From Verrucomicrobiia bacterium (GTDB taxonomy: Bacteria > Verrucomicrobiota > Verrucomicrobiia > Limisphaerales > JADLHS01): DNA of 64,000 bases. The DNA lies in contig WYBW01000075.1 in the NCBI GenBank assembly GCA_011525685.1, positions 1 to 64,000 of the forward strand, given 5' to 3'. The translations under genes were made by a program, and so were the position numbers. The notes under the pieces are model-generated. The model was given only the letters and a program-made list of their open reading frames with translations, was not told where the DNA came from and made no database searches. The first letter of the stretch is position 1. Each line of letters begins with the position of its first letter. Shown one piece after another: positions 18,101-25,523 of the stretch.

Positions 18101-18904
18101 GATATGTTCAGCATTACCGCGCTCAGTTCCGGCACCGGCGTTGTGGTCGAACGCAACACCTATTCCGACTTTGGTCTTCCCTCTGCCGTTGATGGTGGGC
18201 AGTTGAGTTCCATTTCTGGAAACACGACCTTCTTTACGGGCCGTGACATTGACGTTGACACAAAGCTCCTCCACTTCCGCCTGCGAGATCAACGCCCGAG
18301 AATCGGAAAGTTCCTAGGGGTAGATCCACTAAGCAACTGGGGAGACCATGAAAATATGGGAAACGGGGCCGTGTACGTGGGTAATAATCCAGTTTCAAAA
18401 TCAGATCCGTATGGCCTAAAGCAATCAAGTCCGAATGACCCCCATCACAAGTTATTAGCATGTGCAAGCAGAGCTCTCGACGAGGTCACTAAAGAGTTTC
18501 CAAACCTCACAGGTATTGGTGGGTATGCCAAGCCATCAGATCGCCCTGGTCCGAGTTTTCACTCCTCCGGTGAAGCTCTCGATCTATTCCCCCCGAATTT
18601 TGATTATGGTCAAAAGGTCTTTGTCTGGGCCATCATCAACGCAAAACGACTTGGGATCACTCAAGTAATATGGAACGACCACATTTGGACTCCGGGGCGC
18701 GGTGTTCAGCCATACACGCATTACACTCTAAGAGTTCCCTCCCTGTTCGCCGTCCCCCGGTTTGAGGGAGACGAACTCTACAGAGACGAACTCTTTAAGA
18801 AAAAGGACAAAGGTTATGGGACGCTCCAACATCGTGACCACATTCACATCTCGTGCCCTGATGCACCAAGCTGTTCCAATGAGCCTAAGTTTACTATCGA
18901 GTAA
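12134..18904 (+). CDS. Dockerin-RHS/YD-repeat protein with LAS-peptidase-like C-terminal tip
   Basis: A 2256-residue secreted protein. The ATG at 12134 puts a signal peptide (MFRQVRCCVFAVLLWLPAANA) at the N-terminus; an in-frame ATG at 12032 would add 34 polar residues. Domain order, approximate: type I dockerin at 26-86 with two calcium loops (GDLNSDGAVTVLDL and ADINQDGLVNELDV); an SbsA-like Ig domain at 95-210; a carboxypeptidase-regulatory-like domain at 215-290; a beta domain to about 490; the RHS entry domain from 526 (DPVHLSTGEFYHSEEDM) with two CxxC pairs near 595-620; many YD repeats to about 1950; the RHS core ending NNPVSKSDPYGL at 2084-2095. The last 161 residues carry H2143-x6-D2150 (SFHSSGEALDLF), IWNDHIW and HRDHIHIS (H2233, H2236, H2238), like LAS/ARB-07466-type D-Ala-D-Ala peptidases. 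The tip is AT-richer than the repeats. No immunity gene is evident immediately downstream. Confidence 0.9.
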   Translation: MFRQVRCCVFAVLLWLPAANAALPLLGDLNSDGAVTVLDLTRLQNHLHGADPLPSELQLLADINQDGLVNELDVTGIADIILGIRALQELPPPAILATSPGFGEGNVALTRETIFRFTQPLAVTNVITTNTLYAEFGGRRILSRVELGSDRRSLTLFFLETLPASARVRVTLNGNALAGALGTKVDVDGDGVSGGLGYLEFDTASITPVPGTAVIGWVFASELVPDPDNLTNSVNVPLAGVTVTVDGAEQMLRAVTDTNGFFSLSPCPAGRFFVHVDGRTVTNLAAGIRYPDLAYYPFVGKAWEAVAGYTNNLAGGNGLVYLPLIQPGTLQPVSLISNTVVTFPASVVASNPALAGVALSVPAGALYNDNGQRGGQVGIAPVAPDRLPEPLPAGLNFPLVITVQTDGPLNFSEPVPICFPNLPNPRTGVPLPPGAKSALWSFDHDTGVWVIQGPMTVTPDGTMVCSDPGVGIRQAGWHGQDPATQGDGGENEGDWPPDPNMNDKGESPSAGFGGQCGSPEPSNPTDPVHLSTGEFYHSEEDMRIKGVGIDFVWARKFLSKRVDRTAPYLPFGPRWTHSYAIRLQVNHEWHRPPGCSRCRGIQTVFTALGAVSGGSKACPCCDSFLLVRSVSVVDGNGRSDEYFSSGQGFYSAKGLHRELRHTDNDTWTLVFEDGGKWVFSRLVGYQISKIEDRHGNHLDFEYENYDAPDSPQYRLARVRDTQGRVIGLTYNQLNQITAVTDFTGRSVRYDYYLQNDPDGYAGLLKAVISPRVTGTVNGNNYPEGKRRTYTYFIGPRYVADYFYTECNPYAEYLASFIAIKTIRDGRDNDPLDPRYGQGAYLTNYFATNGFSAGSKFVFVPVTQPPGEQWVEVPYLRLIRQTWGGQDLFVSYQQYGATTQYRDRPALGICGGLQVSVRDRNGNVKDYQYDTYNQALRYREYAGRAVLNTNVTVSDNRPTNPMRLSDPPVFETTYEYNSQFRQSLIQHPNGNAVAYRYRQGSGRSAGNLLAVTNLPGMHQPAGDQPALVRTYDYDTDFNPCCGFNFATNITDARGFSIQSKYDNKGNLTNRTFQIPGVVQDFKYNARGQLTERIHPPNSTGHRRVDRYVYYTSGPQNGYLRFAITDATGVAMTNTFEYDARGNVTRWIDPRGKDTQYLVNQLDQVVRQISREVKDGTGIRYQKDYHYDANNNVTKIEVQNLDENGVVQPNSHFTTSYEYDILNYMTRKTEEVEAGRVIVTEYAYDGNRNLTEIRKGEATAGRQPANIVQFQYDERDLLFRETRAPGTPEQSTTQYDYDGNKNLIRVIHGLEGDPHITELTYDGFDRLVAVRDPMGNESLFNYDPNGNLVRRRVNGEVVDVGGNANNVLLSDVQYEYDPMNRLIRQDRDLFDTATQVPLGPGVASTRIEYSGTSQIIRMVNANGHTNTIAYDTANRRRTLTDAAGNTITLDYDKNNNITIVTEVEKPDLGGPNEVFTTRFEYDNLNRLTATIDNVNTTNRFGWDSRGNRTVHVNGRGNVVRYTYDGLNRPLDTIRFLTATGDGSGAATGTITTRQAWDESSRLISQTDDNGNATVYIYDALDRKIATTYADGTVHHTVFDVHDNPVLTLDANGTYVTNQFDALDRLVRRDIAVGPGVSDDTTFENYRYDGRSQLVWAEDDDSTVQMDYDSLSRVLRDIQNGTVVASSYDPAGNLTALFYPSGRVVTNSYDVLERLKTVTDADGLIASYDYVGPRRVKRRDYGNGTRMTYEYDGITGVPNPAGDFGVKQVIRTTHSHIATGIPFDDRVYRWDRAGNKTVHNELHAGGDSRAYTYDSVDRLVRSVKTPASGPVEDIQYVLDGVGNRTQVIGGPDAGVYSMSAAGPEPADRPMNQYTTTPFGTETHDRNGNLIANNAGQPNQRLLIYDFRNRMVGAAMQETGVTASYAYDALGRRIGKQVAGGRDQASGFVHKDWRVIEEQDPGIAMIASYVHGSYIDEVLQMDRGGQRFGYHSDDMFSITALSSGTGVVVERNTYSDFGLPSAVDGGQLSSISGNTTFFTGRDIDVDTKLLHFRLRDQRPRIGKFLGVDPLSNWGDHENMGNGAVYVGNNPVSKSDPYGLKQSSPNDPHHKLLACASRALDEVTKEFPNLTGIGGYAKPSDRPGPSFHSSGEALDLFPPNFDYGQKVFVWAIINAKRLGITQVIWNDHIWTPGRGVQPYTHYTLRVPSLFAVPRFEGDELYRDELFKKKDKGYGTLQHRDHIHISCPDAPSCSNEPKFTIE

Positions 18905-19112
18905 ACATAACAACTGAGGAGCGGGTCGAACACCAAATCGTATGAAACGGATAATTAGCATTGCCAGTTTTGATAGTGAAATTCTTAGATGTTTAAGAGT
19001 TGCAATCGCGCTGTAGATGCACACAGCAAGTTCCATTTTGAATGATCAGGATTGTGCTCAAAGATGGGCTGAACAAGCGCGCTCGCGCTTACTCTTTCGG
19101 AAGCATAGCCTC

Positions 19113-21896
19113 ATGTTGATCAGCTTATTGAGGCGCAGACTAAGCCAAAGTTTAATCTGTGTGGTGTTAGTATTCCACTTCACCAACGTCCAGTTTCTGG
19201 CTCATAGTCAAAGTCCTGCCCCGGTAAGTCGATTGTATTATCTCATCGAAAACCGCGAAACCGGCGACATTGTGCGTCGAGGCACGACCACGGATGCCGG
19301 TTTGCTGCCGAACGAACTCATCCTCGCGCCCGAGACGATTTATCGGATGTGGCTGTATGATCCGGCCACGGATTTGCTCGGATTTGAGGACATCGAAACG
19401 CCCACCGCCGGCCAGCGGTTTCGCATCCCGCCCATTCAACTGCGCATCCCCATGGCCCCGGATTCCGACGGGGACGGCCTTTCGGATGACGCCGAGTTTG
19501 TCATCGGCACGGATCCCAACAATCCCGACACCAGCGGCACGGGTATTTCGGACGGCGCGGCCATCCGGCAGGGTTTGAATCCGCTGCAAGACCGTCCGGT
19601 CATCACCGGTGTCATCGCCTCAGTGGCCACACAGGGCCTGGCCAGCGACATTTACGCGCAATCCGGAGTGGCGGTCATGGCCGTGGGGTCTGCCGGGGTG
19701 GTGGTCTTCAACACCGCTAACAGCGCCAATCCCATCCGCGTGGCGCAGGTGGACACACCGGGAGATGCCATGAGGGTGGCCGGTTCGGGCAACTTGATTG
19801 CGGTGGCTGATGGTCCGGCCGGTCTGGCCGTGCTGGATGTTTCCTCGCCTTCGCAAGCGAGCGTGGTGCGCCAGGTGAATCTGGGCGGCACGGCCCGGGC
19901 CGTGGCGGCGGGGGCGGGCATCGCCTACATCGGGACTGCCAGCGGTCAGTTGGTGTCGGTGGACCTCGCCTCCGGCATAATCCTGGCCCGCGCGAATGCC
20001 GGGGCCATCGTGCATGACATCGCCTTCGGTGACGACGCCTTGCTGGTGGTGGCGGGGGATCAGTTGCGCAGCTATCGCTACGATGCGGGCGGACTTGATT
20101 TGCTCGGCACGGTCGCAGCGTCGGGGTTTATTCCCGACGGCAAGACGGGCGCGAGACGGCTCTTCGTCGGTGGTGGCATTGCCTACGTCACAAGTTACCC
20201 GGGTTACGACACGTTCAACGTCAGCGATCCGGCCGCCATGGTCCGGATCGGGAGCGCGGTGGATGGCGGGTTCAATGCCTTCAAACAGATCGTGGCGAAC
20301 GGTTCGGGACTGGGTCTGGCGGCGGTGGGGGTGAATCCCGGGGAGGATGTCACCCATCACATCTCGCTCTACAACGTCAGCAACCCGGCGCAAACCACCA
20401 GCTTCATCACCACCCTCCAAACGCCGGGCGTGGCGCGGGCGGTGTCCATCTACAACGGCCTTGCCTACGTGGCGGACAGCTCCAGCTTGCAGGTGGTCAA
20501 TTACCTGGCGTTCGACACGGGCACGAATCCGCCCACCATTTCGCTCACCGCCAGTTTCCCGCTCAACCCGGCGCAGGCCGAGGAAGGCAAAATCGTCCGG
20601 GTGACGGCGCAGGTCACGGATGATGTGCAGGTGCGGAACGTGGAGTTTTACCTGGACGGCCAGCAGGTGACCAGTGACGGCAATTTCCCCTTCGAGCATC
20701 GGTTCGTCACGGCGCTGCGTTCGCTGGGGCGGACGAATTTCACCGTGCAAGCCCGCGCGTTTGACACCGGCGGGCGCTCGACGTGGTCGGAATTGATCAC
20801 GGTGGCCCTGGTGCCGGATGCGACGCCGCCGCACGTCACGGGCACGTTCCCGGCCAGCAGCGCGATTGCGGGCGCGTTGAGCCAGGTTGCCGCCACCTTC
20901 AATGAACCCATCAACCCCGCGACGTTGAACAGCAATTCCTTCCGCGTGGCGTTGGTGGGACCGGACGGATTGCCCGGCACGGCGGATGACGTGTTCATTC
21001 CCGGCGGCTTGATCACCTACAACGATGCCGCGAATCGAGCGACGCTGACTTTCCCGACGAATCTCGCGCCGGGGGCATATTCCATCCGGGTGCAGTCACC
21101 GGTTGCAGACCTCGCGGGGAATCCGATGGCCGCGCCTTTCTTCAGCCGGTTCTGGATCACCGGCGGTGTGGACAGTGATCAGGACGGCATCCCGGACGAC
21201 ATCGAGTTGCTGATGGGCCTGAATCCCAACAACCCGGATTCCAACGGGAACGGCACCTGGGATGGTGACGAGGATGCGGATGGCGACGGTTTGCGCAACA
21301 GTTGGGAGATACTGTGGGAACTCAACCCTCTGGTAGCGGACACCGGCGGCACTGGCACCCCTGACGGCCAACGCGACCCGGATACGGATGGTCTGACCAA
21401 TCTTCAGGAGCAGGCCGCCGGCACGAATCCCACTGTCGCCGACACGGACGGGGACGGGTGGAATGATGAAACAGAAATCACCGCGGGAAGCGATCCCCTG
21501 GATCCCGCGTCCAAGCCGAAGCTCTTTTTCGTCAGTGCGCCGGCTGCGGCACTGGCGGTGCCGGTAATCCCTGACACGGAGGCGAGTGATTTCCTCCGGG
21601 TCGGTGCGGTGGTGGCGCGGCCGGCGGCGTCTCTCGCCGTGCCGGTCCTGCCGGCGGCCAGTGCGCAACTTGAGTTGGCACGCGGGACGGTGGTGGCCCG
21701 GCCTGCGGCGTCACTGGCCATACCGGTCCTGCCGCCAGCCAGCGCGCAACTTGAGTTGGCACGCGGGACGGTGGTGGCGCGGCCCGCAGCGGCCTTGGCC
21801 ATACCAGTCGTGCCCGCCGTCACACCGATTGATGTCGCCAATTTCGGCGCGGTCATTGCCGCGCCACCAGCCCAGATTCAAATCAACACTCCATGA
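19113..21896 (+). CDS. Secreted beta-propeller, Ig and TSP3-repeat protein
   Basis: A 927-residue protein from the ATG at 19113, which gives a signal peptide (SLICVVLVFHFTNVQFLAHSQ); the in-frame ATG at 19017 is less likely. After about 60 residues there is a TSP3-type calcium motif (DSDGDGLSDDAEFVIGTDPN). Then come LVIVD-like beta-propeller repeats (GLAVLDVSSPSQASVV, AYVADSSSLQVV), an Ig-like segment, an SbsA-type domain (DATPPHVTGTFPASSAIAG) and more TSP3 motifs (DSDQDGIPDDIELLMGLNP, DTDGDGWNDETEITAG). It ends with 27-residue tandem repeats. It follows the RHS gene on the same strand, separated by about 200 AT-rich bases. It is probably a surface or matrix protein; the ligand is unknown. 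Confidence 0.85.
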   Translation: MLISLLRRRLSQSLICVVLVFHFTNVQFLAHSQSPAPVSRLYYLIENRETGDIVRRGTTTDAGLLPNELILAPETIYRMWLYDPATDLLGFEDIETPTAGQRFRIPPIQLRIPMAPDSDGDGLSDDAEFVIGTDPNNPDTSGTGISDGAAIRQGLNPLQDRPVITGVIASVATQGLASDIYAQSGVAVMAVGSAGVVVFNTANSANPIRVAQVDTPGDAMRVAGSGNLIAVADGPAGLAVLDVSSPSQASVVRQVNLGGTARAVAAGAGIAYIGTASGQLVSVDLASGIILARANAGAIVHDIAFGDDALLVVAGDQLRSYRYDAGGLDLLGTVAASGFIPDGKTGARRLFVGGGIAYVTSYPGYDTFNVSDPAAMVRIGSAVDGGFNAFKQIVANGSGLGLAAVGVNPGEDVTHHISLYNVSNPAQTTSFITTLQTPGVARAVSIYNGLAYVADSSSLQVVNYLAFDTGTNPPTISLTASFPLNPAQAEEGKIVRVTAQVTDDVQVRNVEFYLDGQQVTSDGNFPFEHRFVTALRSLGRTNFTVQARAFDTGGRSTWSELITVALVPDATPPHVTGTFPASSAIAGALSQVAATFNEPINPATLNSNSFRVALVGPDGLPGTADDVFIPGGLITYNDAANRATLTFPTNLAPGAYSIRVQSPVADLAGNPMAAPFFSRFWITGGVDSDQDGIPDDIELLMGLNPNNPDSNGNGTWDGDEDADGDGLRNSWEILWELNPLVADTGGTGTPDGQRDPDTDGLTNLQEQAAGTNPTVADTDGDGWNDETEITAGSDPLDPASKPKLFFVSAPAAALAVPVIPDTEASDFLRVGAVVARPAASLAVPVLPAASAQLELARGTVVARPAASLAIPVLPPASAQLELARGTVVARPAAALAIPVVPAVTPIDVANFGAVIAAPPAQIQINTP
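21535..21880 (+). repeat. Tandem 81-bp coding repeat (27-residue unit)
   Basis: About four units of the pattern A-R-P-A-A-S-L-A-V/I-P-V-L-P plus a spacer ending LELARGTVV. The two central copies are nearly identical: the segment starting at 21666 recurs 81 bases later at 21747. It forms the C-terminus of the beta-propeller/TSP3 protein and could expand or contract by slippage or recombination. Confidence 0.85.
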
Positions 21897-21907
21897 AAGG
21901 CACCATT

Positions 21908-23128
21908 ATGATCACAAACTCGAAACCTTCATCACGACCGGGGGCAATGGCTGCAGCCTACCTGCTGCCAGCACTCGTGTTCTGCGCCAGCCTGCTATTC
22001 CCCACGCATCTGGCGATCGCCCAAGGCTTCAGTTCCGGCAGTACCGGTGCGGATGGGGATTTGATCGTGACCAACAATCCGACTGTGTTGGACCTGCCGC
22101 CAGACGGAATCTTCCACTTCAACACGATCACTGTGAATGCGGGCGCCCTCCTGACTTTCAACCGCAACCCGCTCAACACGCCGGTCTATCTGCTGGCACG
22201 AAGCAATGTGACGATCAACGGAGTGATCGACGTGCGGGGCAAAGACCGGCCGGGCAATTACCAAGGCGGCGCGGGTGGCCCGGGCGGTTATGGCGGCGGA
22301 TTTGGCGGGTTCGTTTCAGGCACGAATGCCCTTCCCGGTGGTGCCGGCAAAGGGCCCGGCGCGGGTTTGCGGGGCGAGACTCCATCGGTCACTGGCAGTG
22401 GCGCGTATAGCACTGTGGCCAAAGCCACCGAGACTTCCCGCTCGGGCACGAATTACGGCAATCCGTTGCTCATTCCCTTGGTCGGCGGCTCTGGGGGCGG
22501 AGGGCTTGATGGCAACATCAATGGCGGTGGGGGCGGTGGTGGGGGCGCGATTCTCATCGCCTCAGATACCGTGATTCGCGTGGCCGGGACGGTGATCGCT
22601 GTAGGTGGCAGTGGTGATGCGAACAACGGTGGCAGTGGTGGCGCCATCCGGCTGGTATCGCCGCGTGTTTACGGAAACGGTTCGCTTCAAGTAGGAGGAG
22701 GGAATTCCGGTGGCAACGGGCGCATCCGGATTGATTCAGTGCTAAAAATCGAACCCAATGATCCGAGCCAGTTTCTGGGTTTGAACATGACGGCCGGCTA
22801 TACCCTTGGTGCCAACATGGTGGTGTTTCCGCCCAACCTGCCGCGACTGGATGTGGTGGCTATTGGCACCAACGCCATTCCCTTTGGCACCGGCAGTCCG
22901 CAATTCTTCTTCTTTCCCATCGGCGCGCCCACCAATCAAACCGTCACCGTGGAGGCGCGGAACTTCAACACCAATGCCGTGCCGATCGAGGTGGCGCTCA
23001 TCCCGGACAGCGGCGAGAAGGAAACGTTCCCGGCGGTGATTGATAATTCCAGCAATCCGGGGCAGGTGATCGTGCCCGTCACCGTCACCCCCAACACCAA
23101 GGTGGAAGTGCAGGCCTGGATTCGGTAA
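21908..23128 (+). CDS. Secreted glycine-rich protein
   Basis: A 406-residue protein from the ATG at 21908, chosen because AAAGG lies 7 bases upstream. An in-frame ATG at 21893 overlaps the previous stop as ATGA and is the alternative. The signal peptide is MAAAYLLPALVFCASLLFPTHLAIA. The middle (about residues 60-270) is rich in Gly clusters (GGAGGPGGYGGGFGG, GGGGGGGGAILIA) within a repetitive beta pattern (NVTINGVIDVRG), like solenoid or adhesin-type extracellular proteins. A beta-sandwich-like C-terminal domain of about 110 residues follows (QTVTVEARNFNTNAVPIEV). It is in the same run of genes as the propeller and cohesin-like proteins. The family is not recognised further. Confidence 0.82.
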   Translation: MITNSKPSSRPGAMAAAYLLPALVFCASLLFPTHLAIAQGFSSGSTGADGDLIVTNNPTVLDLPPDGIFHFNTITVNAGALLTFNRNPLNTPVYLLARSNVTINGVIDVRGKDRPGNYQGGAGGPGGYGGGFGGFVSGTNALPGGAGKGPGAGLRGETPSVTGSGAYSTVAKATETSRSGTNYGNPLLIPLVGGSGGGGLDGNINGGGGGGGGAILIASDTVIRVAGTVIAVGGSGDANNGGSGGAIRLVSPRVYGNGSLQVGGGNSGGNGRIRIDSVLKIEPNDPSQFLGLNMTAGYTLGANMVVFPPNLPRLDVVAIGTNAIPFGTGSPQFFFFPIGAPTNQTVTVEARNFNTNAVPIEVALIPDSGEKETFPAVIDNSSNPGQVIVPVTVTPNTKVEVQAWIR

Positions 23129-23151
23129 GGACTGGTTGCAGCTTGCGCGCC

Positions 23152-24066
23152 ATGAAAACTCAACTGCAATGGCAGGCGATAGCGGTGGTGGTCCTCATGA
23201 CCGCTCGCATGGTCACGGCGCAAACGGTGGAAACGAACGCGGCCACCATTTCCGCCGGGCTGGTGCGTGGCATTCCCGGAAGCACGGTGAACATGCCGCT
23301 GAGTTTCGGCCACACCGGCACGGTGGCCGCCGTTCAGTATGACTTGAGTTTTAATCCCACCCGCATGAGCGCGGGAACACTTTCCGGTGCTCCGGTGACC
23401 AACGCGGTGTTGCGCTCGCGTCAGATTGCGCCGGGCCAGTATCGGGTGTTGCTGTATCGCAGCGGCGCACCACTGTTGGCCACCACCAATGACCTGGGCG
23501 GCATCCCGTTTACCGTGCCGGCGGGACAGTTATCGGGTGGCGGCGGTCCCGTAATCATCACCAACGTCGTCGCCAGCTCGCTGGCTGCCACCGCCCTCAC
23601 GCCGATCCGCCGTCAGCACGGCAACGTGCTGGTCGGTCCCGTTTATCGCGCTCCCGACGGTGTGGTGGACTTGTTCCTTACCGTTGCCCCCAACCAGCTC
23701 TATGTCATCCAGGCCACGACGGACTTTATCGGGTGGGTCAACATCGCGACCAATTTTGCCACACAAGATTACCTTGTGGCGCAGGACGCCGATGCGGTGA
23801 ACTTCCCCATGCGGTTTTACCGTGCGGTGCCGGTGGGCGCAGCGGGCGGCGGGCTGATCACCAGCCTGATGATGGTCGGGGCCAACGAAATGAGCTTTGG
23901 CTACGCCACGCTGGCCGGTCGCACTTACGTGCTGCAAACCTCCACCAACCTGGCGGCGTGGAACAATCTGACCACTAATGTTGCTCCCGGCACGCTGCTG
24001 AATTTCACCAACGCGATTTCACCCGCCGTGCCAAGCCAGTTCTTCCGCATCCTGGAGTTGCCGTGA
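23152..24066 (+). CDS. Secreted cohesin-like protein with two C-terminal STNL modules
   Basis: A 304-residue protein with a signal peptide (to about A23, VTA before QTVE). Residues about 30-150 match the cohesin pattern: GLVRGIPGSTVNMPLSF, then VQYDLSFNPTRM (the yDp-like strand), IPFTVPAG, and RRQHGNVLV closing like the cohesin G-x-V-x-V strand. Cohesins bind dockerins. The RHS protein encoded 4.2 kb upstream has a dockerin. Two copies of a small module follow, LYVIQATTDFIGWVNIATN...FYRAVP and TYVLQTSTNLAAWNNLTTN...FFRILELP. The stop overlaps the GTG start of the next gene by 3 bases. The cohesin call rests on motif order, not on a search. Confidence 0.75.
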   Translation: MKTQLQWQAIAVVVLMTARMVTAQTVETNAATISAGLVRGIPGSTVNMPLSFGHTGTVAAVQYDLSFNPTRMSAGTLSGAPVTNAVLRSRQIAPGQYRVLLYRSGAPLLATTNDLGGIPFTVPAGQLSGGGGPVIITNVVASSLAATALTPIRRQHGNVLVGPVYRAPDGVVDLFLTVAPNQLYVIQATTDFIGWVNIATNFATQDYLVAQDADAVNFPMRFYRAVPVGAAGGGLITSLMMVGANEMSFGYATLAGRTYVLQTSTNLAAWNNLTTNVAPGTLLNFTNAISPAVPSQFFRILELP

Positions 24067-25523
24067 AGTGTCGGCTCTCACGATGGCTGCTGGGGGTGTT
24101 GTGCCTGGTCTGGCCGATGGAGGGTCGGGCGGATGTGGTTTTGGATTGGACCGCGCTGATGTTGGATTGCATCCGGGTGGAAACCACCGCGCCCACGTTG
24201 AGCGCCCGGAATCTGGCCATTCTCCATACGGCCATGTACGACGCGGTGAATTCGGTCAACCGCACACACCAGCCTTATCGTTTTCAGTTGAACACACCGG
24301 CGGAAACTTCGGCCGAAGCGGCAGCGGTGGAAGCGGCATTCCGGGTCACGGCGATTTTGTATCCATCGCAACTGGCATGGGCCAGCGATTTGCGCGCCAG
24401 CTACCTGGCTGCGGCCACGCCGGGACTTGCGCTGACCAACGGATTGAGCTTGGGCTATTTGGTGGGCTTGCTCACGGTGGATTCGCGCAGCAACGACGGC
24501 TCAAACACCGAAGTTCCCTACATTCCAAGCACTGATCCGGGCCAATGGCAGCGGACGCCCCCGTTTTTTCGCCCGCCGCTGACGCCGCACTGGGGCTATG
24601 TGGATCCCTTTTGCCTGAGCGATATTGAGCCATTTGTTCCCGGCCCGCCACCGGCTTTGGACAGTCCCGAATACGCCGCGGCTCTCAACGAAGTCAAAGC
24701 CATCGGTGGACAGGGCAGCTCGGTTCGCACCGCCGAGCAGAGCCAGATCGCGGTGTTCTGGTCCGACTTCAGTTACACCGCCATGCCACCGGGGCATTGG
24801 CATGAAATTGCGGCCACGATCGCGCAGAGCCGGGGCAACACGCTGGCGGAGAACGCGCGGATGTTCGCGTTGCTCAGTCTCGCACAGGCGGACGCCGCCA
24901 TCGTGTGTTGGGAAGCAAAGTATCGCTACAATCTCTGGCGACCGGTCACTGCGATTCGACGGGCAGACGAAGATAACAACGCAACCACGGAAAAGGATGC
25001 GGCTTGGAATCATTATCTGGCTTCGCCCCCGTTTCCCGCTTACACCAGCGGGCACAGCACGTTCAGCAAAGCCAGCGCGCAGGTGTTGACGCACTTCTAC
25101 GGCACGGACGCGATCGAGTTCACCGCCACTTCCGATTCGTTGCCTGGGGTGGCCCGCCACTTCACCAGCCTCGCGGCGTGCGCCGATGAAGTTGGCATGA
25201 GCCGGATTTACGGCGGAATTCACTTCCAGTTCGACAACACGGCGGGGAAAGCCAGCGGCCAAGCCATTGGCGATTACGTCACGGCGAACTTCCTGCTCCC
25301 GAATGACCGGCTGCCACTGGTGCGGATGGAAGGACTGGCGGACGGCAAGCCCGTCCTGCGGATGCATGGACACATCGGTAGCCCGTTTGTGTTGGAGGCC
25401 TCACCGGACCTACAGCATTGGCACGGCGTTGCCACCAACACAGCGGCAGTGGGCGGCTTGGTGCTTGTAGATAGCCGCCCGGGTCTGCCATCGGCTTGCT
25501 TCTATCGGGTTGTCCCACCATAG
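24063..25523 (+). CDS. Vanadium-dependent haloperoxidase/PAP2-family exported enzyme
   Basis: A 486-residue protein starting with GTG (overlapping the previous stop in GTGA). The signal peptide is SRWLLGVLCLVWPMEGRA. The vanadate/phosphate pocket motifs are present in order: KYRYNLWRP (Lys and Arg), YTSGHSTFS (the Ser-Gly-His acid-base triad) and SRIYGGIHFQFDN (Arg and the vanadate-coordinating or nucleophilic His). Spacing and length suit bacterial vanadium chloro/bromoperoxidase homologs, which halogenate organics or act as acid phosphatases; which reaction applies cannot be told. The C-terminus carries one STNL-type module (FVLEASPDLQHWHGVATN...FYRVVPP), shared with the gene upstream. It is the last gene of the overlapping run. 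Confidence 0.88.
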   Translation: MKCRLSRWLLGVLCLVWPMEGRADVVLDWTALMLDCIRVETTAPTLSARNLAILHTAMYDAVNSVNRTHQPYRFQLNTPAETSAEAAAVEAAFRVTAILYPSQLAWASDLRASYLAAATPGLALTNGLSLGYLVGLLTVDSRSNDGSNTEVPYIPSTDPGQWQRTPPFFRPPLTPHWGYVDPFCLSDIEPFVPGPPPALDSPEYAAALNEVKAIGGQGSSVRTAEQSQIAVFWSDFSYTAMPPGHWHEIAATIAQSRGNTLAENARMFALLSLAQADAAIVCWEAKYRYNLWRPVTAIRRADEDNNATTEKDAAWNHYLASPPFPAYTSGHSTFSKASAQVLTHFYGTDAIEFTATSDSLPGVARHFTSLAACADEVGMSRIYGGIHFQFDNTAGKASGQAIGDYVTANFLLPNDRLPLVRMEGLADGKPVLRMHGHIGSPFVLEASPDLQHWHGVATNTAAVGGLVLVDSRPGLPSACFYRVVPP

